Numbered from the stretch's first letter, positions 43,664 to 53,344 are shown. The stretch: 64,000 bases of DNA from Azophilus sp965247035 (GCA_965247035.1 CBDFGJ010000001.1:248001-312000), one strand, 5' to 3'. The notes: generated by a model from the sequence alone, not told the origin. Numbers and translations: made by a program.

Positions 43664-46123
43664 ATGTGGGTGCCTTGGAAAACTGCTCTCTGCAGCTATT
43701 TGTTGTGTGCCGCCGGTGCCGCTCTTGCTGCTGAAACCGAACCAAGGCCGGAAAGTTCCGGGGACACGCAATTCAAGCACTCCGAAGAAAATGCTGTTGC
43801 TGGCAAGGCCGAGCTTGAAACCGGGTTGTTGGCGCGTTTTTGGCTCAAGCGGGACCAACTGACCGACATGGAGCGACGTTTGCATCCCGCTTGGTGCGCC
43901 GGTGCCTATCGTTTCCCGACATTGTCGCCGGACCTTCCCTCTAACTGGGACGACCTGCCGGTCAAGGCATTGGCGGACCAGATGGCCTATGACGCCGAGG
44001 GTTGGATTGAGCTCAAGGGCGACGTGGTCATCACCCAAGGCGGTCGAGAGATCAATGCAGCAAGGGTGGCGCTGAATCAGAGCACCCGTCGAGCGGCTTT
44101 GGAAGGCGGCGTGCTCATGCGCGACCGCGACTTGGTGATGCAGGGCGCTGACGCGCAAATCAACCTAGACACGGAAGTGGCCGAGATTCGACAAGCCGAA
44201 TTCGTGCTGGTTGCCTCCGCGTTGCGCGGAGATGCCCAGACCATAGTGCGGGACCAAGCTGGGGACGTTCGTTTGACCAAGGGTGCGTTCACTCGCTGCG
44301 AACCGGGTAGCCGAAGCTGGACCATAAGCGCCGCCGAGCTGCATCTGCCCAAGGGCGAAGTGTTCGGCACCGCACGCAACGCCTTGTTGAAGGTTCGTGG
44401 CGTGCCGGTTTTCTACACGCCCTACATCAAGTTTCCGATTTCGGATGAACGCCAGTCCGGCTACCTGCTTCCGCAGATCGGCTTTTCCGGTGAAGACGGG
44501 GCCGTCTTGGGGTTGCCTTACTACCTGAACTTGGCGCCGAACTACGACGCCACCCTGACGCCCCGGTTGCTCAGCAAACGAGGTGCTGGGCTGGACGCTG
44601 AGTTTCGGCATCTATCGCATTGGGACAGAACCGTGCTGTCGGCGGGCTACCTGCGCAACGACAATTTATACAACGGTGAGTTTGATCGTGCGGATTGGGA
44701 GGCGGGACGTATCGTCGGCGACCCCGCTCCTGACCAATTCAACCCGGCCGACCGCTGGTTGGTCGGCGTGGACCATGTTGGCCGCTTGGGTCGGTTGCGC
44801 TCCCGTCTCGCCTACACCGCCGTCAGCGATCGAGATTATTTTCGCGATATCGCCAGCGATGTCAGTGGCGTCAACCGGATCAGCGTAGCCCGCAACGCCG
44901 AGCTGCGCTATCGGCGCGGCGGATTGCTGATGCGCTTGTGGGCGCAAGGCTTTCAGCGCTTGGACGAGAATCGGCTTGCGGAGTACCAGCGCCTTCCACA
45001 ACTCGATGTGTCCTATTCCGGTCAAGGGCCGGGGCGGCTGCAATACTCCATCGCCGCCGCGGCGGCGGCCTTCGACCGGGATGCAGAGGGCTTTCAAGGC
45101 GTCCTCGCCCTCACTGGCGAGCGCCTGCTCTTGGAGCCTCGAGTGACCCTTCCCTTCGTCTGGCCCTTTGGGTTCCTCTCCGCCAGCGCCGGTTATCACT
45201 ACACCGCCTATGCATTGAAGTCATCCGCTGAACCCATTGAGGACGACTCGCCAACGCGAGGCATCCCGGTTGGGAGCTTAGGCGGCGGCTTGATCTTCGA
45301 GCGGGAATTGAAGATCTTCGGCGCGGACATGGTGCAAACGCTGGAGCCGCGGCTGCAATACCTTTACCAAGGGTACGAAGATCAGGACCAATTGCCCCTG
45401 TTTGATGCCAAGGCGCTGACCTTTGGCTATGGACAGCTGTTCCGCGGGAATCGCTTCGGCGGCATTGACCGCATCGGCGACGTTAGTCGGCTATCGGTCG
45501 GCGTCACCACCCGTTTCTCAGGCAGCGCCAACGGGCGTGAGCGCCTGCGCGCCAGCTTGGGTCAAATTTTCTACTTCAAGGATCGGCGTGTGACCCTTAG
45601 CGGCCGCACGGACGACGATGATCGGCAAGATGTCTCCGCCATCGCTGGGGAACTCTCCTCCACGTTCGCCAACAGGTGGAGGGTTCGGGGCAACCTGGTT
45701 TGGGACCCGAACGATGGCCAAGTGGATGAAGGCGCGGCTGCGATCAGCTATCAGGCGGGTGCGCGCCGCATTCTCAACCTGGCCTACCGCAAGCGCCTGC
45801 ACGAGGTCATCGACCAGACGGACCTGTCATTCTATTGGCCGATTTCCATTAGGTACGCGGTACTCGGGCGCTGGAATTATGATCTCGCCAACAGCAGAAC
45901 CATCGAGGGCTTGGGCGGCATCGAGTACAACGACTGCTGCTGGCGGGTGCGCTTGCTGGTTCGCCGCTACCGTGATCACCCCGCAGCCAGAAGCTTGGCG
46001 GAGGGCGATTCGGATTCCGGCCTGTTCCTGCAGCTTCTGTTCAAGGGCTTGGGAGGACTTGGCGGCCGGCTCGAATCCATGTTGGAGCGAAGTGTTCGCG
46101 GCTATCGTTCAGCAAATGGTTGA
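43664..46123 (+). CDS. lptD: LPS-assembly outer-membrane protein LptD
   Basis: The ATG at 43664 gives a signal peptide (MWVPWKTALCSYLLCAAGAA) ending at ALAAE and an 819-residue protein. The upstream open frame is antisense to amgK. The N-terminal OstA/jellyroll domain runs to about residue 230 (VRLTKGAFTRCEPGSRSW), with the family phrase FYTPYIKFPISDERQSGYLLPQIG. The rest is the large 26-strand barrel, with conserved Cys pairs (NDCCWRVRL near the end). LptD with LptE inserts LPS in the outer leaflet. surA follows in the same operon. Confidence 0.96.
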   Translation: MWVPWKTALCSYLLCAAGAALAAETEPRPESSGDTQFKHSEENAVAGKAELETGLLARFWLKRDQLTDMERRLHPAWCAGAYRFPTLSPDLPSNWDDLPVKALADQMAYDAEGWIELKGDVVITQGGREINAARVALNQSTRRAALEGGVLMRDRDLVMQGADAQINLDTEVAEIRQAEFVLVASALRGDAQTIVRDQAGDVRLTKGAFTRCEPGSRSWTISAAELHLPKGEVFGTARNALLKVRGVPVFYTPYIKFPISDERQSGYLLPQIGFSGEDGAVLGLPYYLNLAPNYDATLTPRLLSKRGAGLDAEFRHLSHWDRTVLSAGYLRNDNLYNGEFDRADWEAGRIVGDPAPDQFNPADRWLVGVDHVGRLGRLRSRLAYTAVSDRDYFRDIASDVSGVNRISVARNAELRYRRGGLLMRLWAQGFQRLDENRLAEYQRLPQLDVSYSGQGPGRLQYSIAAAAAAFDRDAEGFQGVLALTGERLLLEPRVTLPFVWPFGFLSASAGYHYTAYALKSSAEPIEDDSPTRGIPVGSLGGGLIFERELKIFGADMVQTLEPRLQYLYQGYEDQDQLPLFDAKALTFGYGQLFRGNRFGGIDRIGDVSRLSVGVTTRFSGSANGRERLRASLGQIFYFKDRRVTLSGRTDDDDRQDVSAIAGELSSTFANRWRVRGNLVWDPNDGQVDEGAAAISYQAGARRILNLAYRKRLHEVIDQTDLSFYWPISIRYAVLGRWNYDLANSRTIEGLGGIEYNDCCWRVRLLVRRYRDHPAARSLAEGDSDSGLFLQLLFKGLGGLGGRLESMLERSVRGYRSANG

Positions 46124-46183
46124 ATCAACCACGCCAGCGCCAAGCTGTTATTATCCGCCAAGCATCGACTAAGGAGGATGCGA

Positions 46184-47488
46184 TTGAAGAAAAAGCCCCG
46201 CGCTGGGCTGCTCTGGCCAACCGCTTGTCTGTTGGCGCTGTTCGCCGCTGTCGCCGCCGCTCAATATCGTGAGTTGGACGGCATTGTCGCCATCGTCGAT
46301 GAAGACGTGGTGCTCTCTTCTGAGTTGGTGAGCCGGCTTGACGCGGTGCGCAAGCAGATCGTTGAGCAAAACGTGCAAATGCCGTCGGAGAACGTGTTGG
46401 TCAGCCAACTGATGGAGCGGCTGGTGCTGGAGAACATTCAGCTGCAGTTGGCGCGGCGGCGCGGCATTGAAATAGAAGACGAGACCCTGACCCGAGCCGT
46501 TGACGGGTTCGCCGAGCAGAACAACATGAGCCTAGCGGAGTTTCGGCAGGCGTTGGCGGATGACGGCATAAGCTACCGTGTGTTTCGGGAGGACATCCGG
46601 CGGGAAATGCTGATTCAGCGCTTGCAGCGCGGCATGGTGAACCGACGCATCATCATCAACGAGCAGGATGTGGAGAACCTGCTCGATTCACCCTATTACC
46701 AGCAATTGCTGTCGGACGAGTTTCGGGTTGGGCACATCCTGCAGGCGATTGAGAGCAATTCCAGCGATCAGGTCGTTAAGGCGGCGGCCAAGGAGGCTGA
46801 GCGCATTGTGGCCGACCTGCGTGCTGGGGCTAAGTTCAAGGAGACCGCCATCGCCAAGTCCGCCGGCGCTCGTGCTCTGGAAGGCGGTGATTTGGGTTGG
46901 CGGCGCGCCGGTGAACTGCCCAGCCTGTTCGCCGAACAGGTCATCGCCTTGGAGGTTGGCGAAACGGCTGACCCGATCAAGAGTTCGAGCGGTTTTCACA
47001 TCGTGCAGTTGCTTGACCAACGTGGTGCTGGGGTGCAGACGGAGGAGCAGACCCTGCTGCGGCACATTTTGGTGCAGCCATCCACTGTCCGCTCGGCCGA
47101 GGAGACCGATGGGTTGATTCATCAAATCCACCAACAACTTGTGGGTGGTGGGGACTTTTGCGCTTTGGCGGCGGAGCACTCGGAGGACCCAGGCAGCGCG
47201 CTGAACTGCGGCGACCTCGGCTGGACTACCGGCGATCAATTTGTGCCCGCTTTCGTTGAGGCGATGAACAACACTGAAGCCGGCAGTCTCTCAAAACCCT
47301 TTGAATCTCGCTACGGGTGGCATGTGCTGGAGGTGCAGGACCGCCGCACCCAAGACATGGGCGAGATGGCGCGGCGCAACATGGCGCATCAGATTCTCCA
47401 TCAGCGGCGCTTTGACGAGGAGCTGCAAGCTTGGCTCAAGGAGATACGTGACGAGGCGTTTGTCGAATACAGGCTGCCAAGGCTGTAG
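46184..47488 (+). CDS. surA: Periplasmic peptidyl-prolyl isomerase/chaperone SurA
   Basis: The start is set by AAGGAGG at 46171-46177. It touches the ATG at 46178 with no spacing but lies 6 bases from the in-frame TTG at 46184, which gives MKKKPRAGLLWP and a clear signal peptide (LLALFAAVAAAQ). The 434-residue protein has the SurA N-domain (VAIVDEDVVLSSEL) and two parvulin domains (about 175-275 and 285-385; RHILVQPSTVRSAEE, DPGSALNCGDLGW). It escorts outer-membrane proteins such as LptD. The lptD-surA-pdxA order is conserved. Confidence 0.95.
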   Translation: MKKKPRAGLLWPTACLLALFAAVAAAQYRELDGIVAIVDEDVVLSSELVSRLDAVRKQIVEQNVQMPSENVLVSQLMERLVLENIQLQLARRRGIEIEDETLTRAVDGFAEQNNMSLAEFRQALADDGISYRVFREDIRREMLIQRLQRGMVNRRIIINEQDVENLLDSPYYQQLLSDEFRVGHILQAIESNSSDQVVKAAAKEAERIVADLRAGAKFKETAIAKSAGARALEGGDLGWRRAGELPSLFAEQVIALEVGETADPIKSSSGFHIVQLLDQRGAGVQTEEQTLLRHILVQPSTVRSAEETDGLIHQIHQQLVGGGDFCALAAEHSEDPGSALNCGDLGWTTGDQFVPAFVEAMNNTEAGSLSKPFESRYGWHVLEVQDRRTQDMGEMARRNMAHQILHQRRFDEELQAWLKEIRDEAFVEYRLPRL

Positions 47489-47533
47489 CTGAAGCCGGCT
47501 TGCGGCGGCGCCGGTCTGACCAATCAGCAAAGA

Positions 47534-48514
47534 GTGGCCCATTCAACCCATTGCCCCGACGGACCTTTGGCGATCACGGCTGGCGAGCCGGCCGGCATTG
47601 GGCCGGATCTGATCATTGCTTTGGCGCAGCACGAGCGCCAGGTCGATTGGGTGGTTCTGGCGGATGCGGACATGTTGTTGGCCCGCGCCCGTCTGCTTGG
47701 TTTGCCGTTGAAACTTTCGGATCAGCCCACTCGCGCCCCCGGCCGTCTGCGGGTGGCGCCAGTCGCCTTGGCTGCTACTGCTGAAGCTGGCCAACTCAAC
47801 CCGGACAATGCGGCTGGCGTGATGACGGCCTTGGCCGAGGCGGTGGATGGCTGTTTGGCCGGGCGCTATCGAGCCTTGGTCACCGGCCCGATGCAGAAGT
47901 CCGTTGTCAATGAGGCCGGCATCCCGTTCTCTGGGCACACGGAGTTCCTGCGCGACCGCTGCGACGTCCAAGACGTACTGATGCTGCTGGTAGCGGAGGG
48001 CCTGCGGGTGGGCTTGGCGACCACCCATCTGCCATTGGCGGCAGTTCCCGCCGCCTTGACCCAAGAACGTTTGCAATCAAAACTTCAACTCATGCTCAGT
48101 GGGCTGAAGAACCGCTTTGGTTTGAGCAAGCCAAGGGTTTTGGTTACCGGGCTAAACCCGCACGCAGGGGAGTCGGGTCATTTAGGCCGGGAAGAGATCG
48201 ACATCATCGAGCCGGTTTGCGCCCGTTTTCGGGCCAGGGGGGCCGCCGTGGTGGGTCCGGTAGCCGCTGACACGGCCTTCACCCCGCGGTCGATCGCCCA
48301 TGTGGACGGGGTGTTGGCCATGTATCACGATCAGGGATTGCCGGTGCTTAAGTACGCTGGCTTCGGCGCCGCGGTCAATTTGACCTTGGGCCTGCCCTTC
48401 GTTCGCGCCTCGGTTGATCACGGCACGGCTTTGGAACTTGCTGGCAAGGGCTGCGCCGAGACGGGCAGCTTGGTGGCGGCGCTGAACCTGGCTGACGCCT
48501 TGGCGGCATCATGA
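47534..48514 (+). CDS. pdxA: 4-hydroxythreonine-4-phosphate dehydrogenase
   Basis: The gene starts with GTG and encodes 326 residues. Motifs are LAITAGEPAGIGPDL, TGPMQKSVVNEAGIPFSGHTEFLRDR (metal His) and MYHDQGLPVLKYAGF (second metal His). It oxidises 4-phosphohydroxythreonine in pyridoxal phosphate synthesis. Its place between surA and rsmA is typical of gammaproteobacteria. Confidence 0.96.
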   Translation: MAHSTHCPDGPLAITAGEPAGIGPDLIIALAQHERQVDWVVLADADMLLARARLLGLPLKLSDQPTRAPGRLRVAPVALAATAEAGQLNPDNAAGVMTALAEAVDGCLAGRYRALVTGPMQKSVVNEAGIPFSGHTEFLRDRCDVQDVLMLLVAEGLRVGLATTHLPLAAVPAALTQERLQSKLQLMLSGLKNRFGLSKPRVLVTGLNPHAGESGHLGREEIDIIEPVCARFRARGAAVVGPVAADTAFTPRSIAHVDGVLAMYHDQGLPVLKYAGFGAAVNLTLGLPFVRASVDHGTALELAGKGCAETGSLVAALNLADALAAS

Positions 48515-48616
48515 GCGCTGGCTTGAAGGGCGGCTTCACATGCCGCTACGAAAACAGCATCGGAACGCCCGTTTCAACCCACTTGGTCGCTTCGTGCCTA
48601 GCCACCCCGTGAGGAC

Positions 48617-49516
48617 ATGAATTTGCACGATCAACGAGGTGCGCAGGCCTCCAGCCGCAAGCCTGCCAAGGCTTACTTCGCCGCCGGCCGGGTGCGCAAG
48701 CGTTTTGGTCAACATTTTCTGAAGGACGATGCGGTGCTGGCCCGCATCGTCGGTTGCTTGGGCTTGCGTGAGGGCGAGCAACTGCTTGAAATTGGGCCCG
48801 GCCGGGGCGTCTTGACCCGTGCCTTGCATGAGTTGAGCGGCGGACGAGGCTCCAATTTCCCTAACGGCGACGAGCGGGGCCCGGCCCGATACGCCGCCAT
48901 TGAGATAGACCGGGACCTGATGCCTGCTTTGCGCTCAGGCTTTCCTAGCCTTGAGCTGATTAACGCCGATGTGCTCGCCTTTGACTTCACTCAGCTTGGC
49001 AATGGCCGCCCTTGGCGAATCGTCGGCAATCTACCTTACAACATCAGTTCACCCCTGCTGTTCAAGCTGAAGGACTTGGCCCAGGATGTTTACGCAGGCG
49101 TTCAAACGGGGGCAGGCTTTGCCATTGAGGACATGCACTTCATGCTGCAAAAGGAAATGGCCAACAGGTTGGCCGCATCCCCCGGCGGCAAAGCTTGGGG
49201 ACGGCTTTCGATCGCCATCCAGTGCCATTTTGAAGTGCAGGCCTTGTTCGATGTGGAGCCGCACAGCTTCTCGCCGCCGCCCAGGGTCCGCTCAACCTTC
49301 GTCCGGCTTAAGCCACGTCGACAAGCGTTGGCCGAGCAAGTGCCGGCGCAACTCGACACAGTGCTGCGCTTGGCGTTCTCCGCCCGTCGCAAATACCTTG
49401 CTAATGCCTTGAAAACGCTGGCCATTGATTGGGAGGCGGTGGGGGTTGATGCAAAAGCCAGGCCGGAACAGCTTTCCGTGGAAGATTTTGTCAGGATCGC
49501 CGGGTCGCTGGAGTAG
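48617..49516 (+). CDS. rsmA: 16S rRNA (A1518/A1519-N6) dimethyltransferase RsmA/KsgA
   Basis: The protein has 299 residues. FGQHFLKDDAVLARIV is the family start, LLEIGPGRGVLTRAL is the SAM loop near residue 57, and NLPYNISSPLLFKL is the catalytic NxPY motif. An insertion of charged residues (GGRGSNFPNGDERG) after the SAM loop is unusual. It dimethylates two adenines near the 3' end of 16S rRNA. The start is the ATG at 48617; the first ~25 residues are a variable extension. Confidence 0.95.
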   Translation: MNLHDQRGAQASSRKPAKAYFAAGRVRKRFGQHFLKDDAVLARIVGCLGLREGEQLLEIGPGRGVLTRALHELSGGRGSNFPNGDERGPARYAAIEIDRDLMPALRSGFPSLELINADVLAFDFTQLGNGRPWRIVGNLPYNISSPLLFKLKDLAQDVYAGVQTGAGFAIEDMHFMLQKEMANRLAASPGGKAWGRLSIAIQCHFEVQALFDVEPHSFSPPPRVRSTFVRLKPRRQALAEQVPAQLDTVLRLAFSARRKYLANALKTLAIDWEAVGVDAKARPEQLSVEDFVRIAGSLE

Positions 49517-49523
49517 GGCGATC

Positions 49524-50345
49524 ATGGCCACTTACGCCATCGGCGATATCCAAGGCTGCGCGGCGGAATTTGAGGCCCTGCTTGATGAGGTCTCCTTTGA
49601 TGAGCGCCGCGACCGACTTTGGCTATTGGGGGATCTGATCAATCGCGGACCGGACTCCTTGGCGGTGATGGAGCGGGTCATGGCATTGGAGCGGCGCACG
49701 GTCACGGTGCTCGGCAACCACGACCTGCACTTCCTGGCGATCTGGTTCGGCGGCCACAGGCCCAATTCCGGCGACACCTTTGGCGAGTTGCTTGCTGCGC
49801 CCGGCGTCGCCGACATCGCCCACTGGCTGCGCCGCCAGCGATTCTTCCACCACGACGAGGGCTTGGGTTACGCAATGGCCCACGCCGGCATTCCCCCCGG
49901 TTGGGATTTGGCCCAGGCCGCCGAGGCTGCCAATGAGCTGATGCGGGTGCTGCAAGGCCGGAACTACAAGAGCTATTTCCGCCGGCTGTACGGCAACAAG
50001 CCGGATCGGTTCAGCGAAGACCTGATTGGCATGGATCGTTGGCGCATCCTCACCAACTGCTTCACCCGCATGCGGTTGGTTGATGCCGCTGGACGTCTGG
50101 ACTTTAACCATAAAGGGGCCTTGAACGGCGCGCCGGTTGGTTGGATGCCATGGTTTGAACTCGCCGCCGATGCCCTTGCCGGCCAGCGGCTGTTGTTCGG
50201 CCACTGGGCGGCGCTGGAAGGGCGCACGGGCATGGACAACCTCATCGCTCTGGATACGGGTTGCGTTTGGGGCCGCCACTTGACCGGGCTTTGCCTGGAG
50301 ACCGGCGAGAGAATCAGCGTTCCGGCGATGCGGCGGGCGGACTGA
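49524..50345 (+). CDS. apaH: Symmetrical bis(5'-nucleosyl)-tetraphosphatase ApaH
   Basis: The ATG at 49524 lies 7 bases after the rsmA stop and gives 273 residues. Metallophosphatase motifs are YAIGDIQGC (residues 4-12), LGDLINRGPDSL and LGNHDLHFLA. It hydrolyses Ap4A to two ADP and is also a 5'-NpnN decapping enzyme. The frame open upstream overlaps rsmA and is not the start. The usual apaG gene is not between rsmA and apaH here. Confidence 0.94.
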   Translation: MATYAIGDIQGCAAEFEALLDEVSFDERRDRLWLLGDLINRGPDSLAVMERVMALERRTVTVLGNHDLHFLAIWFGGHRPNSGDTFGELLAAPGVADIAHWLRRQRFFHHDEGLGYAMAHAGIPPGWDLAQAAEAANELMRVLQGRNYKSYFRRLYGNKPDRFSEDLIGMDRWRILTNCFTRMRLVDAAGRLDFNHKGALNGAPVGWMPWFELAADALAGQRLLFGHWAALEGRTGMDNLIALDTGCVWGRHLTGLCLETGERISVPAMRRAD

Positions 50346-50351
50346 GGGCCG

Positions 50352-51401
50352 GTGGAAGTCTATTTGGTGGGCGGCGCGGTCCGGGATGGATTGCTCGCAC
50401 GGGAGGTCAAGGAACGTGATTGGGTGGTTGTCGGCGGCAGCGCTGAGGCGATGCTGCGGCAGGGCTATAGGCAAGTGGGACGGAATTTCCCGGTTTTCCT
50501 GCATCCAGAAACGCAGGAAGAGTACGCGCTGGCTCGAACCGAGCGCAAGACCGCCGCCGGCCATGCCGGTTTCGCCACGGACGCCGGGCCGCAGGTGACA
50601 TTGCGCCAGGACCTCGCCCGTCGCGACCTGACCATCAATGCAATGGCTCAGGACCGGGCCGGACGCTTGATCGACCCATTCGGCGGGTGCCGGGACATCA
50701 AGCAGCGCTTGCTGCGTCATGTCACGCAGGCGTTTGCGGAAGACCCTCTGCGCGTGTTCCGTGTGGCCCGCTTCGCCGCTAGCCTTGAGGGCTTCTCCGT
50801 TCATCCTGATACCTGCGCGTTCATGGCCGGCATGGTCGAAGCCTTGGCGGAGCTGCCCGGGGAGCGTGTTTGGACGGAGTTCCGCAAGGCCCTTGCCGCC
50901 GTGGCGCCGCAGCGGTTCCTGGAAGTGCTCAAGGATTGCCATTGCCTTGGTCCTTGGTTCCCGGAGCTTGAAGACAGCCGCATCGCCCCCACGCTTGATG
51001 ATGCCTTGGCCTGCTATGGGGGTCTTGGCTGGTCGCTCTCGACCGCGGCCGCCGATGCGTTGGGCAAGCGGCTTAAGGCGCCGAAGGTGTTCATTCAGCT
51101 CGCTCGCGACATCGCTCGGCACGGACGATCACTAGGTGCTTGGCGGCAGGTGGATGCGGCCGAACTTGACGCCATCCTAGTGGCTGTGAACGCCTATCGC
51201 GATCAGAACCGCAGGCGGCGCATTTTTGCTGTCGTTGCGGTCAAGGCCAACATGGATGAGCTGGAGGCAGCGCTTGGGCGCATTGGCAGGGAGATGGCGG
51301 CAAAGCAGGCAGACTGGTCCGGATTAAGCGGCGTTGAAATTGGGCGTCGATTTCGACAGCGGCGGCTGAACCTCCTGGCTCAATTTCTAGGGGCGGGCTA
51401 G
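50352..51401 (+). CDS. cca: CCA-adding tRNA nucleotidyltransferase
   Basis: A GTG start (MEVYLVGGAVRDGLLAREV) six bases after apaH gives 349 residues. The class II NT motif GGAVRD and KERDWVVVG (DxD-like acidic pair) are followed by RRDLTINAMAQD and a neck/body region with EDPLRVFRVARFAA. The C-terminal HD phosphohydrolase domain of E. coli Cca is absent, so this is the short form. It adds or repairs the 3' CCA of tRNAs. Several tRNAs in the window already encode CCA. Confidence 0.93.
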   Translation: MEVYLVGGAVRDGLLAREVKERDWVVVGGSAEAMLRQGYRQVGRNFPVFLHPETQEEYALARTERKTAAGHAGFATDAGPQVTLRQDLARRDLTINAMAQDRAGRLIDPFGGCRDIKQRLLRHVTQAFAEDPLRVFRVARFAASLEGFSVHPDTCAFMAGMVEALAELPGERVWTEFRKALAAVAPQRFLEVLKDCHCLGPWFPELEDSRIAPTLDDALACYGGLGWSLSTAAADALGKRLKAPKVFIQLARDIARHGRSLGAWRQVDAAELDAILVAVNAYRDQNRRRRIFAVVAVKANMDELEAALGRIGREMAAKQADWSGLSGVEIGRRFRQRRLNLLAQFLGAG

Positions 51402-51406
51402 TGCTA

Positions 51407-51442
51407 GGGGAGGGGAGGGGTAGGGGAGGGGTAGGGGAGGGG
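51407..51442 (+). repeat. G-rich tandem repeat with quadruplex potential
   Basis: Seven GGGG runs are separated by A or TA in 36 bp (an 11-bp unit GGGGAGGGGTA repeated). It lies 5 bases past the cca stop, in the gap before the convergent tsaD stop. Both transcripts would end here, with G-quadruplex potential in the cca RNA. Confidence 0.9.
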
Positions 51443-51485
51443 TAGCGAAGGGGCCGCCGGAAGCCGCCCGGCAATCCGCCTGATT

Positions 51486-52535
51486 TCAGCGGTTGGGACC
51501 TGTTTGCGGGCCTTGGCCCAAAGGTTCGCAAAGAGGCGTCAATTCGGTTAGCGGCCAGCGGGCCCGGATAGCGATGCTGACCAACTCGTGTTGGCCAGCC
51601 GCCAAACGCTGAAGGCCGGCATAGGCGATCATGGCGCCGTTGTCGGTGCAGAGCGCCGGCGGCGCGTAATGCACCTCCGCGTCCAACTGCGCTTCAAGGC
51701 GTTGGCGCAGGCGCGTATTGGCGCTGACGCCGCCGGCGATGACCAGGTGGTTTGCGCCGCTGGCCTGCAGCGCCCGGCGGCACTTGATGAGCAAGGTGTC
51801 CACCACCGCTTCCTCGAAAGCGCAAGCTATGTCGGCGCGGTCCTGCTCGCATAAGGGGGCTTGGGCCTGCACGGTGTTGAGGACTGACGTTTTCAGCCCG
51901 CTGAAGCTGAAGTCCATGCCGGGCCGGTCGGTCATGGGCCGGGGAAAGCGAAACCGCCGCAGGTTGCCAGCTTGCGCCAAAGCGGCAATTTGCGGGCCGC
52001 CCGGATAGCCGAGGCCAAGCATTTTCGCCACCTTGTCGAAGGCTTCGCCAGCGGCGTCGTCCCGGGATTCCCCAAGCAGTTCATAGGCGCCCACGCCGAC
52101 CACCTTGACTAACTGAGTGTGGCCGCCGGAGACGAGCAGGGCGACAAAAGGTGGGGCCGGTTGGCTTGCGTCCATCAGGGGGGCGAGCAGATGCGCCTCC
52201 ATATGATGCACGCCGATGGCTGGAATGCCTAAGCCGAGGGCTAGGGCTCGGCCAAAGGCAGCCCCGACCAGCAGTGCTCCGATGAGGCCGGGCCCAGCGG
52301 TGTAGGCGACGCCGTCTAGATCGGTCAACTCAGCGTCCGCCTTGGCAAGGGCCGCCTGCACCAAGGGCGTGATCTTGCGGATGTGGTCCCTTGAGGCCAA
52401 TTCCGGCACGACTCCGCCATAGGGGGCGTGCAACTGCGTTTGACTATGCAGCAGGTTGGCTAGTAGACCCCGTTCGGAATCGTATAGGGCGACGCCGGTT
52501 TCGTCGCACGAGGTTTCTATTCCAAGCACTAGCAT
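51486..52535 (-). CDS. tsaD: tRNA N6-threonylcarbamoyladenosine transferase TsaD
   Basis: This 349-residue ASKHA-fold protein starts MLVLGIETSCDETGVALYD. Iron ligands lie in GVHHMEAHLLAP (near residue 110), and VSGGHTQLV and VIAGGVSANTRLRQ are typical. It makes t6A37 on ANN-decoding tRNAs with TsaB/E/C. It is divergent from rpsU, a classic arrangement. A promoter-like TACAAT lies in the 115-bp spacer, nearer rpsU. Confidence 0.97.
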   Translation of the reverse strand: MLVLGIETSCDETGVALYDSERGLLANLLHSQTQLHAPYGGVVPELASRDHIRKITPLVQAALAKADAELTDLDGVAYTAGPGLIGALLVGAAFGRALALGLGIPAIGVHHMEAHLLAPLMDASQPAPPFVALLVSGGHTQLVKVVGVGAYELLGESRDDAAGEAFDKVAKMLGLGYPGGPQIAALAQAGNLRRFRFPRPMTDRPGMDFSFSGLKTSVLNTVQAQAPLCEQDRADIACAFEEAVVDTLLIKCRRALQASGANHLVIAGGVSANTRLRQRLEAQLDAEVHYAPPALCTDNGAMIAYAGLQRLAAGQHELVSIAIRARWPLTELTPLCEPLGQGPQTGPNR

Positions 52536-52650
52536 TTTGCGAACAATGTGGTTGCACTCATTGAGTTGATGGTAAAGATCTGCTGGAAACTTTTTCGCCG
52601 GTCGGCATTTACGTTACAATTGGCGTCCATTTTCAAGCTGGTCAGTTTAC

Positions 52651-52866
52651 ATGCCCCATGTCCGGGTCCGGGAGAACGAGCCCTTTGATTTCGCCCTTAG
52701 GCGTTTTAAGCGCTCGTGTGAGAAGGCAGGCATACTCTCAGAGGTGCGCCGCCGCGAGTTTTATGAAAAGCCGACTTCGGTGCGCAAGCGCAAGGCTGCG
52801 GCGGCGGTGAAACGTCACCTGAAGAAGTTGCAGCGCGAGTCCCGGAGGTTTGAAAAAACCCACTGA
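52651..52866 (+). CDS. rpsU: 30S ribosomal protein bS21
   Basis: This 71-residue, highly basic protein starts MPHVRVRENEPFDFALRRFK. It has KRSCEKAGILSEVRRREFYEKPT and a basic lysine/arginine tail, all typical of bS21. The start follows a GCTGGTCAG stretch. Upstream a -10-like TACAAT (about 52615) has only a weak TTTTCG -35. It leads into the yqeY gene 23 bp later. Confidence 0.96.
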   Translation: MPHVRVRENEPFDFALRRFKRSCEKAGILSEVRRREFYEKPTSVRKRKAAAAVKRHLKKLQRESRRFEKTH

Positions 52867-52889
52867 CCCCCTCTGTTTCAGAATCAAGC

Positions 52890-53342
52890 ATGAGTGACCT
52901 GAAAGAACGGATTCAGCGGGCCACCCACACCGCAATGAAGGCCCGGGATAAGGCTCGCCTAGCCGCCTTGCGGCTGATCAACGCCGACCTCAAGCAGGTG
53001 GAGGTGGATGAGCGCAAGGTGCTCACCGATGTGGACGTGACGGCGGTGTTGTCCCGGATGCTGAAGCAGCGCAAGGAAAGCCTAGCCCAATTCCGCGCCG
53101 CCGACCGCGATGATTTGGCGGCCCAGGAAGCCTTTGAAATAGAGGTCATTCGCAGCTTCCTGCCTGCACCCTTGAGCGAGGCTGAGGTGAACGCTCTTGT
53201 TGCGGCGGCCATCAGCGCCACGGGTGCCGCGGGAATGAAGGATATGGGCAAGGTCATGGGGTGGCTGAAGGTGAAAGCCGCCGGCCGTGCGGACATGGCC
53301 GCCGTCAGCTTGAAGGTCAAAGCCAAGTTGGCTGCGGCCTAG
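52890..53342 (+). CDS. GatB/YqeY domain-containing protein
   Basis: This 150-residue protein is of the YqeY family. It begins MSDLKERIQRATHTAMKARDK and has ALRLINADLKQVEVDERKVL. The middle helices (VLSRMLKQRKESLAQFRAADRDD) and the C-terminal GMKDMGKVMGWLKVKAAGRADM are the family signatures. Possibly a tRNA-related amidase helper; the role is not firmly known. It is almost always between rpsU and dnaG; dnaG is not next here, as a convergent dehalogenase gene follows. Confidence 0.93.
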   Translation: MSDLKERIQRATHTAMKARDKARLAALRLINADLKQVEVDERKVLTDVDVTAVLSRMLKQRKESLAQFRAADRDDLAAQEAFEIEVIRSFLPAPLSEAEVNALVAAAISATGAAGMKDMGKVMGWLKVKAAGRADMAAVSLKVKAKLAAA

Positions 53343-53344
53343 TT

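Noticed and set aside
51407..51442. CRISPR-like or VNTR coding repeat
   Set aside because: No spacers or palindromic repeats; it is a simple G-run tract between two genes. No CRISPR array was seen anywhere in the window.
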